The notes under the pieces: model-generated
What the model was told of the DNA's origin: nothing
What the model saw: the letters and a program-made list of their open reading frames with translations, nothing else
The model's database searches: none
Shown here: positions 32,353 to 44,583 of the stretch, one piece after another
How the letters are laid out: every line of letters begins with the position of its first letter
Numbering within the stretch: position 1 is the stretch's first letter
Program-made: the position numbers and the translations under genes
NCBI GenBank assembly: GCA_963920525.1
Contig: OY986435.1
Span: forward strand, 274,744,848-274,808,847
Reading direction: 5' to 3'
From: Dichetophora obliterata
Lineage: Eukaryota; Arthropoda; Insecta; Diptera; Sciomyzidae
Length of the DNA: 64,000 nucleotides

Positions 32353-33204
32353 AGAAGACAGGGCTGGTGAATGCAAGAGAGATGTAAAAGAACGGCAAGG
32401 ATTTGTTGTGTCAGATGTTTCCAGTATTTCTTCTAGAATTGATTGCTGGTGAAAAGATGATTGTGATTGCTGCTGAATTTTTTCAGAAACGCAATCAATA
32501 TTACATGAAGCGTGTTTCAGCAAATCGTTAACACCTTCAAGTTCTACGCGAGTTGCCGTGACTTCGTTGCTGACTTCAGTTATTTATTCAAATATAATTG
32601 GGAGTAGCGGGTCCTGTTGTTGCACATATGGAGTCGAGGAATTCGAGCTTTGCATCAATCCATCGATGTCGCTTCGCAGATATTTGATGTTCTCGCTAAT
32701 TTGCTTACAGTCATTAGCAAGCGAGGAAGTTAGCGGTTTAATAATAGAAGTATCTTTTTTTAATTCATCCAGAGCGGTCTCGATGTCAGAGTATTTATTG
32801 TCACCAACCACTTCGATCAAACTTTTTATGTTTTTGGAGATAGTTGTTATACCCAATTGGGTGGTCTTAATTGAACTCTCCAAAGCCTTATTGGCATCTT
32901 CTGTTATTTGAGCAATATTGTTCTGTTGCTTAGAAGTTTTAATAAAAAGTTTTTTGTTTTCCGATTGTGATGTGGCGAAGGACTCACTTAAACATTTAAT
33001 CGCTAGCATTAAATGTGATACAGATATTTGCCTGCATTCATCGCAGAAAAACAGGAAGTTGGTAGAGTATTCCTTTAGGTAGAGAAGGCTCCTCTTAGGC
33101 AAGCCAATGCAACCACCATGAAAAAATTTGTTGCAGATCCCATTGCAGGTAACTATTGGTTCACTTTTGTCATCGATTGTGCAATTATTATTTCCACACG
33201 ACAT
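32352..33204 (-). pseudogene. N-terminal part of CR1-type ORF1 with PHD finger
   Basis: Start chosen at 33204 (MSCGNNNC); a further ATG upstream at 33246 adds 14 residues with no domain. Residues about 2-58 form a PHD-type zinc finger: CGNNNC, CNGIC, FFHGGCIGL and FFCDEC supply the C4HC3 ligands. A helical, probably coiled-coil region follows (KTSKQQNNIAQITEDANKAL onward), as expected for ORF1 multimerisation. An in-frame TAA at 32584-32586 interrupts it; the frame then continues (ITEVSNEVTATRVELEGVND) to a frameshift near 32352. PHD fingers in ORF1 occur in CR1-type elements and may aid RNA or protein binding; the function in this copy is inferred. Confidence 0.8.
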
Positions 33205-33251
33205 TTTTATAATTGTTAGTATTTTAGTACAACGAACTATTGACACAGTTT

Positions 33252-33567
33252 AATTTATTTGTATGTGCACTCTTTATTGTTTTTAAATGCTAAATTGCAA
33301 TATTCGCACTTTTTAAATGTTCAGTTATTTTCGACAAAGTGCAATGATCGCACTTTTACGCGGCACACTTATTATCACAGCAATATAGCAACGCGTTGTT
33401 GAGGCAGGGGAGTAATTTATTTGTATGTGCACTGTTTATTGTTTTTTAATGCTAAATTGCAATATTCGCACTTTTTAAATGTTCAGTTGTTTTCGACAAA
33501 GGGCAATGATCGCACTTTTACGCGGCACACTTATTATAGCAACGCGTTGTTGAGGTAGGGCAGGGGA
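33252..33567 (-). repeat. Two tandem 5' monomers of the CR1-type element
   Basis: About 33252-33416 and 33417-33567 are nearly identical units of 150-165 bp, each containing tatttgtatgtgcact, attgcaatattcgcac, aagtgcaatgatcgcac (or aagggcaat...) and acgcggcacacttatta, ending in acgcgttgttgagg. They lie directly upstream of ORF1 on its strand. The main difference is a short insert (tcacagcaata) in the first copy. Tandem promoter monomers are known in some non-LTR elements, such as mouse L1; here it is a hypothesis. Confidence 0.78.
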
Positions 33568-33570
33568 GTT

Positions 33571-34830
33571 GGTTAGAGAACTTGCGGAGCTAATTAAAAC
33601 ACGTCCGATCGATTCGACTGTCGAATTTACTATTGACGTTGCTTCCAAGCTCAGGCTGTTTGCTTGTTGAAACCAGGGAATTTGTTTAAACAACGTTTAC
33701 AACAAGACGAAATCAACTCAAATTTTTCTCTAATCAAGAGCATGTTTCAGCGCCTTAGCGCGTATTATTGTAATCGATAATATCAATGTAATGAGCAAAC
33801 GCCAGCAGATTCATCTCCGAGAATTGCTGAAAAGTACATATGCGATAGATGAGAGACTAGATCTGAATCTACTCCGATAAAGTGCAATAAATTGTTTTAA
33901 TATTCACTCACCTCAATCGCTCGGCATGACCTTTTATACAACACTAGCTAAAACCCAGCGCGTTGCAGCCACGCTCCCATGTCATTAGCCCATAATATGT
34001 TTTCAGTGAAACTGCATGTGTAAATTGAGATCAAGTTTTGAATTCCAACGCTGTGCGACCTATGTATAACCCAAAAAATACTTGATATTACAAATATAAG
34101 GTGTATGGAAGATGCTACGCCCCCTTGGTCAACGCTCATTAAATGAAACTGCATGTGTACATTGAGGTCGAATATTGAATTCCGACTCAAAAGGTAATCG
34201 ATGTCGCAAATTTGGGTTCTTTTTTTTTTGATTCGCCCGGAGGTACGAATCTGCCAAAGATACGTATACCCGACCTATACGCATGCACGATTTACATTCT
34301 AGATCCTGCCCGGATCAGTCGGGACAGACAGAATGCACCAACGTACCCCCTATTGGCAATTAGGATTTTCCACTAAGCACATTAATTGGCTTTTCAGTGG
34401 AATTTAAAAATTTAATATATATCAAACGCGTATTTAAGTATATTTAATTCCATATAAATAAGCAACATCGAATTAAATTATAGTGATTATCAATTTAAGG
34501 TAATCGAAAAGCAATCCTGATTTCAAAAACAATCCAAAACACTATACTCATTTTAACTGGTTTGCTTCCATTGTCCAACCCAAGGACCTTCGTGGAAATG
34601 AGATAAATCTCATATCCGCTAAATCAAAATCCCAATTAATGCATTTGGGCCAACGCAGGCATTAACTTGTGTGAAAAAGAGATATACTCTGGCACACCAA
34701 TCCAGGTGATAGTGTGAGTTCAGTCTAATTTCAAATCAGGAAACCACGTGAGCACGTAAATCCCAATTCGATTTAAAATTAAAATATTGAATAATTAAAA
34801 AGTAAGTTTTAAAAACGATTCATATTTGAT
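33571..34830. other. Unassigned region upstream of the CR1-type element
   Basis: Contains a direct repeat with the shared core tgaaactgcatgtgta near 34007 and 34143 (about 136 bp apart), extending to ttgaattcc. A TATA-like gtataaaagg lies on the minus strand near 33932-33941. No coding sequence is recognisable. It may be 5' flank, element UTR or another repeat. Confidence 0.4.
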
Positions 34831-34959
34831 GGCGCTTACTTTATACAACATAATAAATCGAGACATAATAATCGAGACAAAAAGGAGCAACAGAACAATC
34901 TCAATTACCAATATAACATTGTTGTAAAACTGCGTTAGGTATAATAGGATAAAGTTAAA

Positions 34960-36605
34960 TTGATTTAATTATTTAAATGTAATATGATTTTCCGTTCTAA
35001 GACGTCTACCGAATCAGAAAAATTAAAAGAAGTTATCATTGAAATCACTGCACATACATCGTAAAGGTTCATGAAGAGCGTAATTAGAATTGCACTAACT
35101 CAACTTGAAAAACAGAAAATGTCTAGTTCCTCTCCTTGGGATGTTAAAATTTAGAGCTGAGATGATATATTCCGAATTAATTCCGCCACGAAGTGATTTA
35201 TACAGAAACGTGACATTAAGCATCATTCTTCTGCTTCTTAGGGAAGGCAGTAAAAAAATCTTAAGGCGTATTTCATACCATGGAAGCATTATATTGGGAT
35301 TCCAACGACTATAACGAAGTAAAAACTGTTTTTGAACGGATTCTATGGCGTCGATGTAGACATTATATTGTGGGTTCCATATAACTGATGCATATTCAAG
35401 AATTGGCCTTACGAGAAAGGTATATTTAGTAGTAAAGGGATCACTGAATTCTTTAGCCCATCTTTTAATGAAACCAAGGACTCCTCTTGCCTTATTTATC
35501 ACCATATTAACGTAGAGATTGAAGCGAAGTTTTGAATCCATAATAACACCAAGATCGAGAAAACTGGAAACTATTTCTAAGTTAGTGTTATTTATAGTGT
35601 AGTTAATGTTATTAGCAGATCTACGATAGAATGTCATTTGCTTACATTTTTTTAAGTTAAGATTTTATATATTTAAGCTACACCAGTCCACAAGTCTATT
35701 TAGATCAGATTGTAAAAGATGTTCTTCGGTTGATTTGTAACAAATAAAAAGTTTCACGTCGTCAGCGTACATTAAGACGTTACAGTGTTTTATTACCGAA
35801 GGAAGATCATTAATGAATAGTAAAAACAAAACCGTTTTGAATGAGGAATGCCAGAAGTGACCGAAATACTTTTTGAAAGAGAATTCTTATATAAAACCTT
35901 TTGAGTACGTCTGGATAAATACGAATTTATCCAATTTAATAATGTGACAGGAAACTCAATAAGGTGGAGTTTTTTCAAAAGAAGATTATGATTTACACTG
36001 TCGAAGGCCTTGCTAAAGTCCGTATAAATAACATAAGTCTGCAGTCCCAAAGTAAAACCATTTATAGCACGTGTAGTAAACTCTAAGAAGTTTGTTGTAG
36101 TGGACCTACCCTTCAGAAAACCATGTTGAAAGACAGAAATGGTAGAAGACACAGAGTGGGTTAATTGATCAGTTATGATTTTCTCAAATAACTTAGGGAT
36201 TGCACTTAATTTTGCAATTCCTCGATAGTTAGAAACACCTTTCTTGGAGCCAGATTTATGAAGGGTGTAATATAAGACTCCTTCCATATAATAGGAAAAT
36301 AACCACTATGCAAGGATATATTAAAAATGTTTGCTAGAAGAGTACACAGGTTTGTAGCACATTGCTTTAAAATACAGCTCGGAATTTCATCTGGGTTCAT
36401 CCAAAGTTTTGGATTATCTTTAAATTGAGATTTTATGTTAATTATATAAGCAGAATAGCATTGTTTATTTAATAGTTGATATCTATAACGACAAGAAGAA
36501 TACGAAGCAATGTCTAAACTACAACCAAATATTTTATATTTTTTAAATAAACGATTTTTTAAGTTTTTAGTGCCTTTAGATCATTTGTTAGACAGGGTGG
36601 ATTTA
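34960..36605 (-). pseudogene. Second CR1-type RT remnant
   Basis: Minus strand, in order: PPCLTNDLKALKT (about 36600), LNKQCYSAYIINIKSQF, KDNPKLW, then abruptly NPDEIPSCILKQCATN, so a block of about 70 residues between the endonuclease tail and the RT appears deleted. RT motifs follow: YRGIAKLSAIPKLFEKII, QHGFLKGRSTTTN, YTDFSKAFDSVNH, TSGIPHSKR (the usual QGSHLGP is missing, with a frameshift), an intact MYADDVKLFICY near 35765, and VRPILEYASVIWNPQYN at 35.4 kb. The C-terminal residues run to about 34960. It is related to, but distinct from, the 29.4-33.6 kb element and is not functional. Confidence 0.85.
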
Positions 36606-36931
36606 AAGGATTGGCGCATCACCTTTTTTTTGGAACGAAAAATAAGAAACACCTTTGCAGAATATCATTGAAAAACTTTTTGGCCCAAAAAATCCCTTGA
36701 AAACCAAAAATACTTTACGATCTTTCTTTCCGTAGTTCAATATATATGTAAAATAACATATTAAAATTTCAGAACGATCAGTGTTGATCATTGTTCAAAA
36801 ATTTCTACAATTATAAAGATGTGTGAGTGTTTTTTATGCCAAAATAACAAAAATTTTTTATAATTAAATGCACCAAAAACTACGATATTAAAAAGTATTA
36901 TAATAACGAAACTACCGTAAGTCGAAAAATT

Positions 36932-36986
36932 TCGAGAGTCATTTATATAAACATCAAAAAAACTCGAGAGTCATTTATATAAACAT
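36932..36986. repeat. Short tandem duplication
   Basis: A 23-base block starting tcgagagtcatttata occurs exactly at 36932-36954 and 36964-36986, 32 bp apart. The surroundings are AT-rich with no gene. Confidence 0.75.
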
Positions 36987-37319
36987 TTTAACATACACTT
37001 CACTATTTAATTTTTTTTAAATTCTGGAATAATGAAAAACATGTTGAATTTTATTTGTAAGCTACCGTTAGAAAGGTAATTGAATTAACTTTAATCCAAA
37101 AAAATTTTGGAAAATTTTTGTTGTTGGTGGTTCCATCTCTTGCGGTGAGCTAATTGAATTCAAAGAAGGGGTACGAAAAACATATTTTAAAAATTCAAAA
37201 AAAATTTTATATATTTACTTAATCTTCAAGCTAGCAAAACTACCTTTTCAACAATATAAAAATTATGGTGGGACTCAATACGTCCTTGAGATATGGTCGT
37301 TTTAACATCTAAACAAAGA

Positions 37320-38130
37320 TTTGTATTAATAAATATATTTAACTTTTTAACAAAAAAAAAAATTTAATGAAATATATTAAAAAAGCTGAGATATTGGCAT
37401 TAAAAGTAAAAACTTTGATTTTCATATAATTTTGTTCTCATTATTAGCTATCAATGTTTTATGAAAAATTCGTTGTACTAAAAATGATTGTACTAAAATT
37501 TATATTAGCTGCGTTTTTTCATGGGAGATCAGGATCATATCATCGCATTTGCAAGCAAAGCAAAAACAACTTTGGAGAGGCAAAAACTAAGTTTTTAGCT
37601 ATTACTTTTGATTGGAAAGAGATATTGGGGCAATTTTTTTCATAAATTATTTTTGAGACTTGACTTTTTTTGCAAAAAAATATAAAAACATTTTGGAAAA
37701 AATAAATTTTTTGTTTTTTGATGACAAAAACAGTAAAATACTTTTTGCGCTTAGCTGGAAGAATTTTTGCAAATAAATGCTGTCATATGAAAGGTAGCCA
37801 GATGTGCAATTTTTAATTGATTTAGTTTTTACAACAAAAACAATTTTTGAGACATTTTTTGAGTAAAAAGTCAATATTTTGAATCTTTTTTGACATAATT
37901 ATAAAACATAGTTACACTGACTTAACGGTACAGTTCAACCTATTTTTGTGAAGTGATTTTATTAAACTTTTGAAAAAAAAAATTTTGAATTCAATATATT
38001 AATGGATAGCGGAGTATTTGCATCGAAAAATCAAACTTTGAATTTCATGTCGTTTTTTTCTTGTTCATAGGTAACGATGTTTTATGAAAAAGCTGTTGTA
38101 CTGAAAATTTCTACAATTTTGAATATAAGT
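37320..38130. repeat. Two diverged direct copies of an AT-rich sequence
   Basis: Around 37340-37500 and 37950-38120 the same order of pieces recurs: gaatatatta-like, a block near aactttgattttcat, then gttttatgaaaaa and gttgtact. The copies are about 610 bp apart and considerably diverged. No coding content. Confidence 0.45.
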
Positions 38131-38484
38131 TAACACATCAGAAATATATTTGCCTCCACGACAAAATGCTGAGGATTGGTCCCACGCCGATGATCAGTTC
38201 AGCGAAGTGAAGGTGACAATATTTGAACACTTGCACAAAGATATTATGTTCAGCAACTAAACAACAGCAGCAGCATCAACAACAACAAAATTTTAACAAT
38301 ACAGCAGCAGATAACAAGAATAAAAACTAATTAACGCTCTGCGAGTAAGCTTAGGTTAGCTTAAGCTAGTTTAGTTTTTCGATTAAGTTTTTTTATAAAA
38401 ATTTTTTTATAAAAAACTATTTTTTATAAAAAAAAAATAAATTGACAATTTCAGCCCTAGAAAGGATTTTGATCGAGCTTGTAT

Positions 38485-38757
38485 TGATCGATTGTGTTGT
38501 GTGTGTTATTAAATGTTTGAAAACAAATGATTGAGAACTGGACCTACGAGTTTAATGCCGACTCCGTACGGCTTATGTTCTCAAGAAGCTTTACATGACA
38601 GTCTTTACTCTCTGAGGTTTATCATTGTCTGCAGAGAGGTGAGGACCGAACAGAAAAATTGTTTCAATTGGAAAAACAGTCTGTCTGAGCTGGAATTGAT
38701 GAACCCGGTCTGTAGCTTAGGGGCCAAGTACTCTACCCACTAGGCTACGGCCGCCAC
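38485..38757 (-). repeat. tRNA-headed SINE
   Basis: On the minus strand the head at about 38757-38695 reads ggcggccgtagcctagtggg, then ggcccctaagctac and accgggttcatc, resembling a tRNA with an A box and a degraded B box. The body continues to about 38485, ending gaaaacaaatgatt... and aaatgttt... in plus orientation. The body matches 19255-19440 and the head matches 58798-58867, so the family is dispersed. The head alone would not fold as a mature tRNA; SINE is the better reading. Confidence 0.68.
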
Positions 38758-38759
38758 AC

Positions 38760-39480
38760 TTTCAATATAAACTTTATTTAACTTGCTTCGTTCGTATGCC
38801 CGTGAAAATTTGCAAAGCATTTTTCTAACCCTTGTTGCAATTCGATTAAGAAGAAATTTAGCTTACATATGTTACTCCGCTGACAATGCAATAGTATGAT
38901 AAAAAATTTTGCCACACCCGCTTTTACCGCCCACAATTCTATAAAAATGCTATACTTATCACCAAAATAACTAGGCTGCTTAAGCTGAAATTTTGGCAGT
39001 AAGTTTCCTTCAAGTAGACAATGGGGATTGGGAAAAAATTTGACCGCATCCCCTTTAACCGCCCACAAATCCATAAAAATGCGATATCTCCAAAATTACT
39101 AGGCCGATTCAGCTAAAATTTTGGTAGTAAATTTTCTTTAAGTAGGTGGTGTGGTTTGGGAAAGAAATTTGGCCACACCCCCTTTTACAGTCCATAAATA
39201 CAAAAATGTAAGCTTTTGAACACAAAAGATGTCAATTATAAACTTTTAAGACTAAAAAGTTAAGTAAAAAAATAAAAACTACATAAAAAATAAATAAGAA
39301 GTAAAAATTTTTTAAAAATAAGCTTTTATTTAAAAGAAAACATGAACTGAAAAGAAAAAAATTTAACTGGCAATTGTCATATATGTATATAGCAGTTATA
39401 TTAAAGATTCAGAATAACCCTCTCTTGGTAACTCATCATCACAATAAAAGCTTACTCCAATATGTAAGTTATTTTTTTTT
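38760..39480. repeat. 0.7-kb repeat with internal tandem units, inverse of 45085-45640
   Basis: Includes at least two diverged internal units of about 130 bp with the phrases ccgcccacaa, aattttggcagtaa (or ggtagtaa) and ggccacacccccttt. The end near 39405-39475 contains aaagattcagaa and ccctctcttggtaac. The same order appears inverted at 45085-45640. No coding capacity. The repeat family is not identified. Confidence 0.65.
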
Positions 39481-40404
39481 TGTTGAAAAAAAAAACATGC
39501 AATATGCAATGTTTCGGTGAGATGATAATCCATTCCGTGGTCACTTTAATAAGACGTATTTTAAAAAAAAAAATTAGGATTCGTTAAAAATTGACTGAGT
39601 TATGAGAGTTGCCTGCTCGAAAATAAAGTTTTCCAGAAAACGCGTTTAAAGTTTTAAGTAGGAGGTTCATAACTTTTGAACCATTACGAATTTTGATTTA
39701 CCCTTTATAACTAACACAGTTATATTTATCGAAAAATGTTAATTAAAATTTTCGACCCAACTAACCAGACTGGAAACTTAAATGAAGTTCTTAACACTTA
39801 ATGTAAGTCTGATGAGAAACAACACTGACACACAAGTTTAGCCAAGAGAGAACGTAAATGCATGTAAATTGCATGAGTTATTTCTGCTGCCAATTTTAAA
39901 AATGTTCTTTTGATAAAAACGTGTTTAAAGTTTCAACTTGTGTTCTCTAATACATAAATTTAACAATCACTCTGCAGTAAATCGTGTTTTTAGCATATAA
40001 AAAGTTCAAGGCCAAATTTATATGAAAGCATTCTAAAACTGACACACTTAAGAATATTTTAAGGCCAAGTTCTCAGGAAGCTCGACCAAAAAACTCTACT
40101 TTATTTTATTTTTCGATAGCTTACGATGTGTAGCATATGTTCCCAAAGCGGTTGGGCAGATAACAATTGCATGAAAAAGTAATAGCGTACGAAAGGAACC
40201 CATATTTTCATTAACGCACTCGAAACCAAATATTAGAACACGTTTCCTAAAAAATCTTGTTTAACAAACTGGTCTCCACGATATCTCACGAAATATTCTA
40301 CACTGTTAAGAATCTAGGACTAAATTAATGCAAATAAAATAAAAAAAATAAAAAAATAAAATAAAAAAAAGCAACATAGCTATATATAAATTTTAAATAA
40401 AAAA

Positions 40405-40580
40405 CTACTCCGACCATTTCATGATTTGAACACACTTGCTCTGATGTGCTGGTCCAACACCTTATCCATTCGTATGACCCAGTTGCTAATAAGGTTTTGC
40501 TTATTTTGCATCATTACGAATGCAAGTAAGTTCCTTTCAGAAACGCGAGTTCGAGACCCAGCTAATTAATTTAATTTAAA
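40405..40580 (-). repeat. tRNA-like segments, possible SINE heads
   Basis: On the minus strand, atacgaatggataaggtgtt followed by gcaagtgtgttcaaatca resembles a tRNA (A-box and T-arm-like parts). On the plus strand near 40540, acgcgagttcgagacccagc looks like a B box. Both are imperfect and no complete cloverleaf is evident. Confidence 0.3.
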
Positions 40581-40599
40581 CTAAAGTAGGGATTAAAAA

Positions 40600-41430
40600 A
40601 TAGTACTTTTTTGACTGATGAAGAAAATTTATGGAATCATAACGAAGTAAGAAATCACAAGGTGAAAGTACCAACAATTTAATTTTTTCCATTTTTTTAC
40701 TTTTTATTTAAAACAATTTAATTTTATTTTTTTTAAAGTTAATGTTAAGGTAAAATTTTATTAAAGTAATGGTAAATGTTTATTTTAAAATTGATTACTT
40801 CACCTTTTTTTGTTATCGATAGTTGATAGAAGAAAAAGAAATCACTGTTATAAATATATTATTATTTAAAAGAATGCATGCCTCGAACTGGAAGACCATT
40901 CCGTAAAAATTTATTCACCATTCCGTGAAAATTTATCATTAAATACTTGTGGGTGCCATTTCAAAGAACTGCTTATATTTTTTGGAGGTCATAAGTAAAT
41001 ATGTGTTTTTATTTTATTTGTGACATATTCACCGCATACGTAACACAAATTGTCGGGATGGTTAATGCGCAATGTCACGATTTTTTGCTCATTTTAAAAG
41101 TTTTCGGACAATTAAAGTATGCACATAAAACTCTGTACAGCATCGGACATATAAGCAAACTTTAAATTGTTTGAAGGTTTTTGTGATGTAAAAGTCTTTG
41201 GCATGTTGGGTTAGTCGATAATTATCGACTATCGATAACAAAAAAGGAGCTGAAATATTTTTTAAAATAAATATTTAACATTACTTTAATAAAACTTAAC
41301 CTAAACATTAACTTTGCAAAAAATAAAACTAAATTATTTTAAATGAAATTAAAAAAAAAGTGTCACCTTGTTGTCTCTAACTTCGTTATTTTTCCATAAA
41401 TTTTTCTCATCAGTAGCACGTTTTTTTTCT
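40600..41430. mobile_element. Foldback-type element with about 220-bp inverted arms
   Basis: The left arm, about 40603-40830, and the right arm, about 41215-41430, are inverted copies over their whole length, sharing gaaaatttatgga, aacgaagt, tttattaaagtaatg and atcgata. The spacer is about 385 bp. Both inner ends hold the sequence ttatcgatag or its inverse. There is no ORF. The arms have diverged, so the insertion is not recent. Confidence 0.75.
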
Positions 41431-42769
41431 TAAAAAGCTATCTTCATGCAGAAAATAATAAACTGTGCATATATCAGCTTATTTTTGTAATGATGTTTGA
41501 TTATATTTTTCATTGAAAAAAATAATTTCTTTTTTTTATTTCTTTCGATTGTGGGAAAACTACTCAACAAACTACCAAAATTGATAAATTTATTTTAAAG
41601 TAAATTTATTTTTCTTTAACTTGATATTTTTATTAACCAAATCGGTCAATTAAAAATTAAGATATGGTAAAATGTATGGAGCTATATCCTAAAAAATCGT
41701 GTCAAAAATATATATCTCGAAAACCTATCCATAGAAAAAATTTTTACTATTTTTGTGTTCAGCGGGCCGAAAAATATACCGATCACAGAAATTTTTTAAC
41801 ATTTTGGCGCATAGTGTAATCAATAAATAGCTGTCAAAAAACTCAAGGTGTTCATTTTACTTCTTTCTATGAAAGGGAAGAAAATCACGAGGATCCCCGT
41901 GTTTTCGGATCTCTAGATGAGAACCTGACCTTAAGCTAATAAATAATGTTTGGCAAAAAAAACTTGTTTACACTGTCTTGCCCCCTTAAGTTAACCGGTT
42001 GTCAAGTCAGTAGTTGCCAGACAACAGACAATCTGTGGATCATGTTCACATCGTTTCTCTAAGCGTTGGCACAAGATATCATTGTGCCAGAGAAAAAGTT
42101 GGTTGCACTGGTGGACAAATGACAATTGCGACGCGTTGTTTGTATACCCGAATTTATTTTAACAAATTTTGACAAACGCATTTCGTTTAACGCAATTTCG
42201 ATAAAATGACAACAACAATAAAAACAGTCACCGCAAGCTAAGATCTAAAATATTGACACAGCGTGTTGCTACGACGTCGCTATTTTGCCATTTTGCAATT
42301 TAACCGTTATGCCGCAATCAACGATGACTGAGCACATAGCGCAGCGTCATTGGAATTGTCGTCTCCATCGTTATCCGCATCCTCCACGTGATTCGCATTC
42401 CTGTGCCGTGTTTTCGTTGTCTTCGATGTTTGTTGTTATTTGTGGCACCCGCGCGCACTTAGTTGCGGCAAAACAACCCAGCGAACCAAAGCTTTGTTTT
42501 TAGATTTCACTTATGAACATTTTCGAGTTGAAAAAAACGTTTTCGGCACTTTTGAATCATTTGAGGGAAAACATACACTAAAAAAATTGATTTTTTTTGT
42601 TCCAAATTTAATGTGTAATAGTACTAAAAATTGTTATTATTGCAAACATTAATTTTTAATGTGTTTTTAATAAAATTTCTAAAGATTATATTATAATACA
42701 CATCAATGTATATGTAGCTATATTGCTGTAAGAAATTAAAAAAAAAATTTTAGAAAACTAATGTCGATG

Positions 42770-42835
42770 CGAAGGATTGAACTCGCGTCCTCTTTGACAC
42801 TAGTCAAATGAACTAGGAGACATCCCAAATGTGTT
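42770..42835 (-). repeat. tRNA-like B-box sequence, possible SINE
   Basis: On the minus strand, gaggacgcgagttcaatcc precedes a poly-T, with atttgactagtgtc upstream. The part gagttcaatcc is B-box-like (consensus GGTTCNANNCC). No full tRNA structure was seen. Confidence 0.3.
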
Positions 42836-43444
42836 TCCATAGCCTCTATAAATTTGAAATGTGTTTTCTAACTACAAGGAATAATAATAATGAGGTTTTA
42901 GGAAAACGTTTTTTTTTAAGTATATTTTTTTAAGCCGCGAAAAATTTAAAATTTATTTAGTTAAAAGTATGTAACTGTTGTCCAATTTTTCGTTGTTCCA
43001 GAGCAAACTTTTTTTATTGAGCAAAATTTGGACTAATTTTCTTCAGAAAAAAAAGCTTTACATAACGCCATACCGCAAACAATTGACATTTTTTGTAAGT
43101 AAAAATTTGTTTAATAATTTAATAGCTTAAGCTCAAAGAGAGACATGGCAGGTATAAAATAGTGTTTTCTTTATTCACTACAGTTAACTCCTGTGACATT
43201 TAGCCATTTCCGTCTGTCTGCATGACCATCCACCTGTCTGTCTTTCCATCTGTACTATTGTTATCACGATTAAAGCCGTAATGAAATTGTGTATACAAGT
43301 TTTTGTTGGAGAATCAGATGGAAAAACCACCAACCTCACATACAAATTGACTTTGTGAAATCAGTTTAATCTCTTAAAATTTCACGAAAATTTAATCAAA
43401 TTACTTGGAGTTTGACACATATGCTTTGACTTTTATGAAAAACG

Positions 43445-44215
43445 CACTCAGTATGGCAGAATTAGCCAGGTAGTGTTTATTTTCTCTTATTTTCACTTAA
43501 AAAGGAAAACATAGCCTGTCAAAAACAGCTGGTAGTGAACGAAAACAAAAAAGCGTTGAAAGCTAAAATCATAAAAATCAAGTGAGAATTTTTGTGCGTT
43601 TAAATAAAAAAATAAAAATTTAAAATCATGAAAATTGTAAAAAAATCGTGTGTGATTTGTGCGAAAAGCTTATTTATTTTTATATTTATTTTATTTCGGC
43701 CATGGTACCCGGGCGAAGGTGCTCTTCTTCAAGGACACTGCCACTGCAACTCTGGTGTGGTTTCACTTTTGAGCATTGTATACAAACTTTCTAGCTTCTC
43801 AGCTGTTGGTTCATATTCTTCATCATCCGGGTCACATGAATAGCTCCAGATTCTTTGACAAATAATCGACCGCTGTCTCCGCTATAACTGCACAGCTGCC
43901 CGCCCGCTTAAGCTAAGTCACTCAAACTCACTGTAAATAAGATAAAATATCAGGACACAAAACATATTCTTTACTTTTCAAAAATACACCACTTTTATGA
44001 ATATTTTATATTTTATTTGGAACATACGCATCTGCAGCTGCTGAGGTTGTTTTATTTTATTTCACTTCAACATTTTTAGCATTGGTTATGTTTTCACTTA
44101 TTGACAATGGCCGATTAAAAGCGCTCTCTTTTTGAGTACATTTTTTGACAGCTTATGTTTTCCATAAAAACTGTCCATGCTTCCTGGGTAATTCTGCTAT
44201 GCGCACTCAGAGTTT
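43445..44215. mobile_element. Inverted-repeat element (probable MITE)
   Basis: Near the left end, gcactcagtatggcagaatt, then agccagg and ggaaaacatagcctgtcaaa, are mirrored on the right by ttgacagcttatgttttcc, cctgggtaattctgc and gcactcagag near 44150-44215. The outer boundaries are uncertain because the arms fade. The interior has no coding sequence with recognisable motifs. Confidence 0.6.
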
Positions 44216-44583
44216 GAATTTTCTCAAAATCCGGTGAAAACCATGCCTACTTCTCAAATAAAATGACGAGAATTTAGTACACTTTGTATGGTATTCAGTC
44301 AAGTTGACTCATTTTCCATCTTAATATTGGCTTTATAAACAAAAGCTTCAATATAAAATTTCCTTACACTTGTTTTAAAAAATGCAGCTGTCATTGTTAT
44401 CACAAACAACAAGATGAACAGAAGGACAGGCATATAGACAGACAATTTTCCGGATATTCGTTAAAATGACAAGCCTTTAGAATTTTTGTCGTTTAATTAA
44501 AAACTTTATTCATTGCGTTTCATGAAAAAAAATTCTTTTTTTTTCTAAATAAATTTCCTTACAATCTCCTTACAAAGTTTTTA

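Larger units (their letters stand above)
29425..33570 (-). mobile_element. CR1-type non-LTR retrotransposon lacking its endonuclease domain
   Basis: Minus-strand element. The 3' end is a run of AATA/AAAT units (about 29425-29455), preceded by a short 3' UTR, then ORF2 (29653 upward), ORF1 relics (about 31380-33204) and two tandem 5' monomers (33252-33567). A PHD-type finger in ORF1 and an RNase H-less RT are characteristic of CR1-type elements. The reading passes from ORF1-like C-terminal sequence directly into the start of the RT, leaving no room for the about 220-residue endonuclease that should begin ORF2. An internal deletion near 31370-31390 is the simplest explanation. No target duplication was identified. 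Confidence 0.85.

Noticed and set aside
33925..33945. Host promoter from a TATA-like gtataaaagg on the minus strand
   Set aside because: No downstream gene other than the CR1 element and no initiator or supporting motif; AT-rich DNA produces such matches often.
38531..38743. 70-aa open frame
   Set aside because: It lies within the SINE body and head and reads through repeat sequence on the opposite strand to the SINE.
42285..42652. A GC-richer stretch with 70-72 codon frames
   Set aside because: No homology recognisable and two competing frames. It is more likely non-coding.
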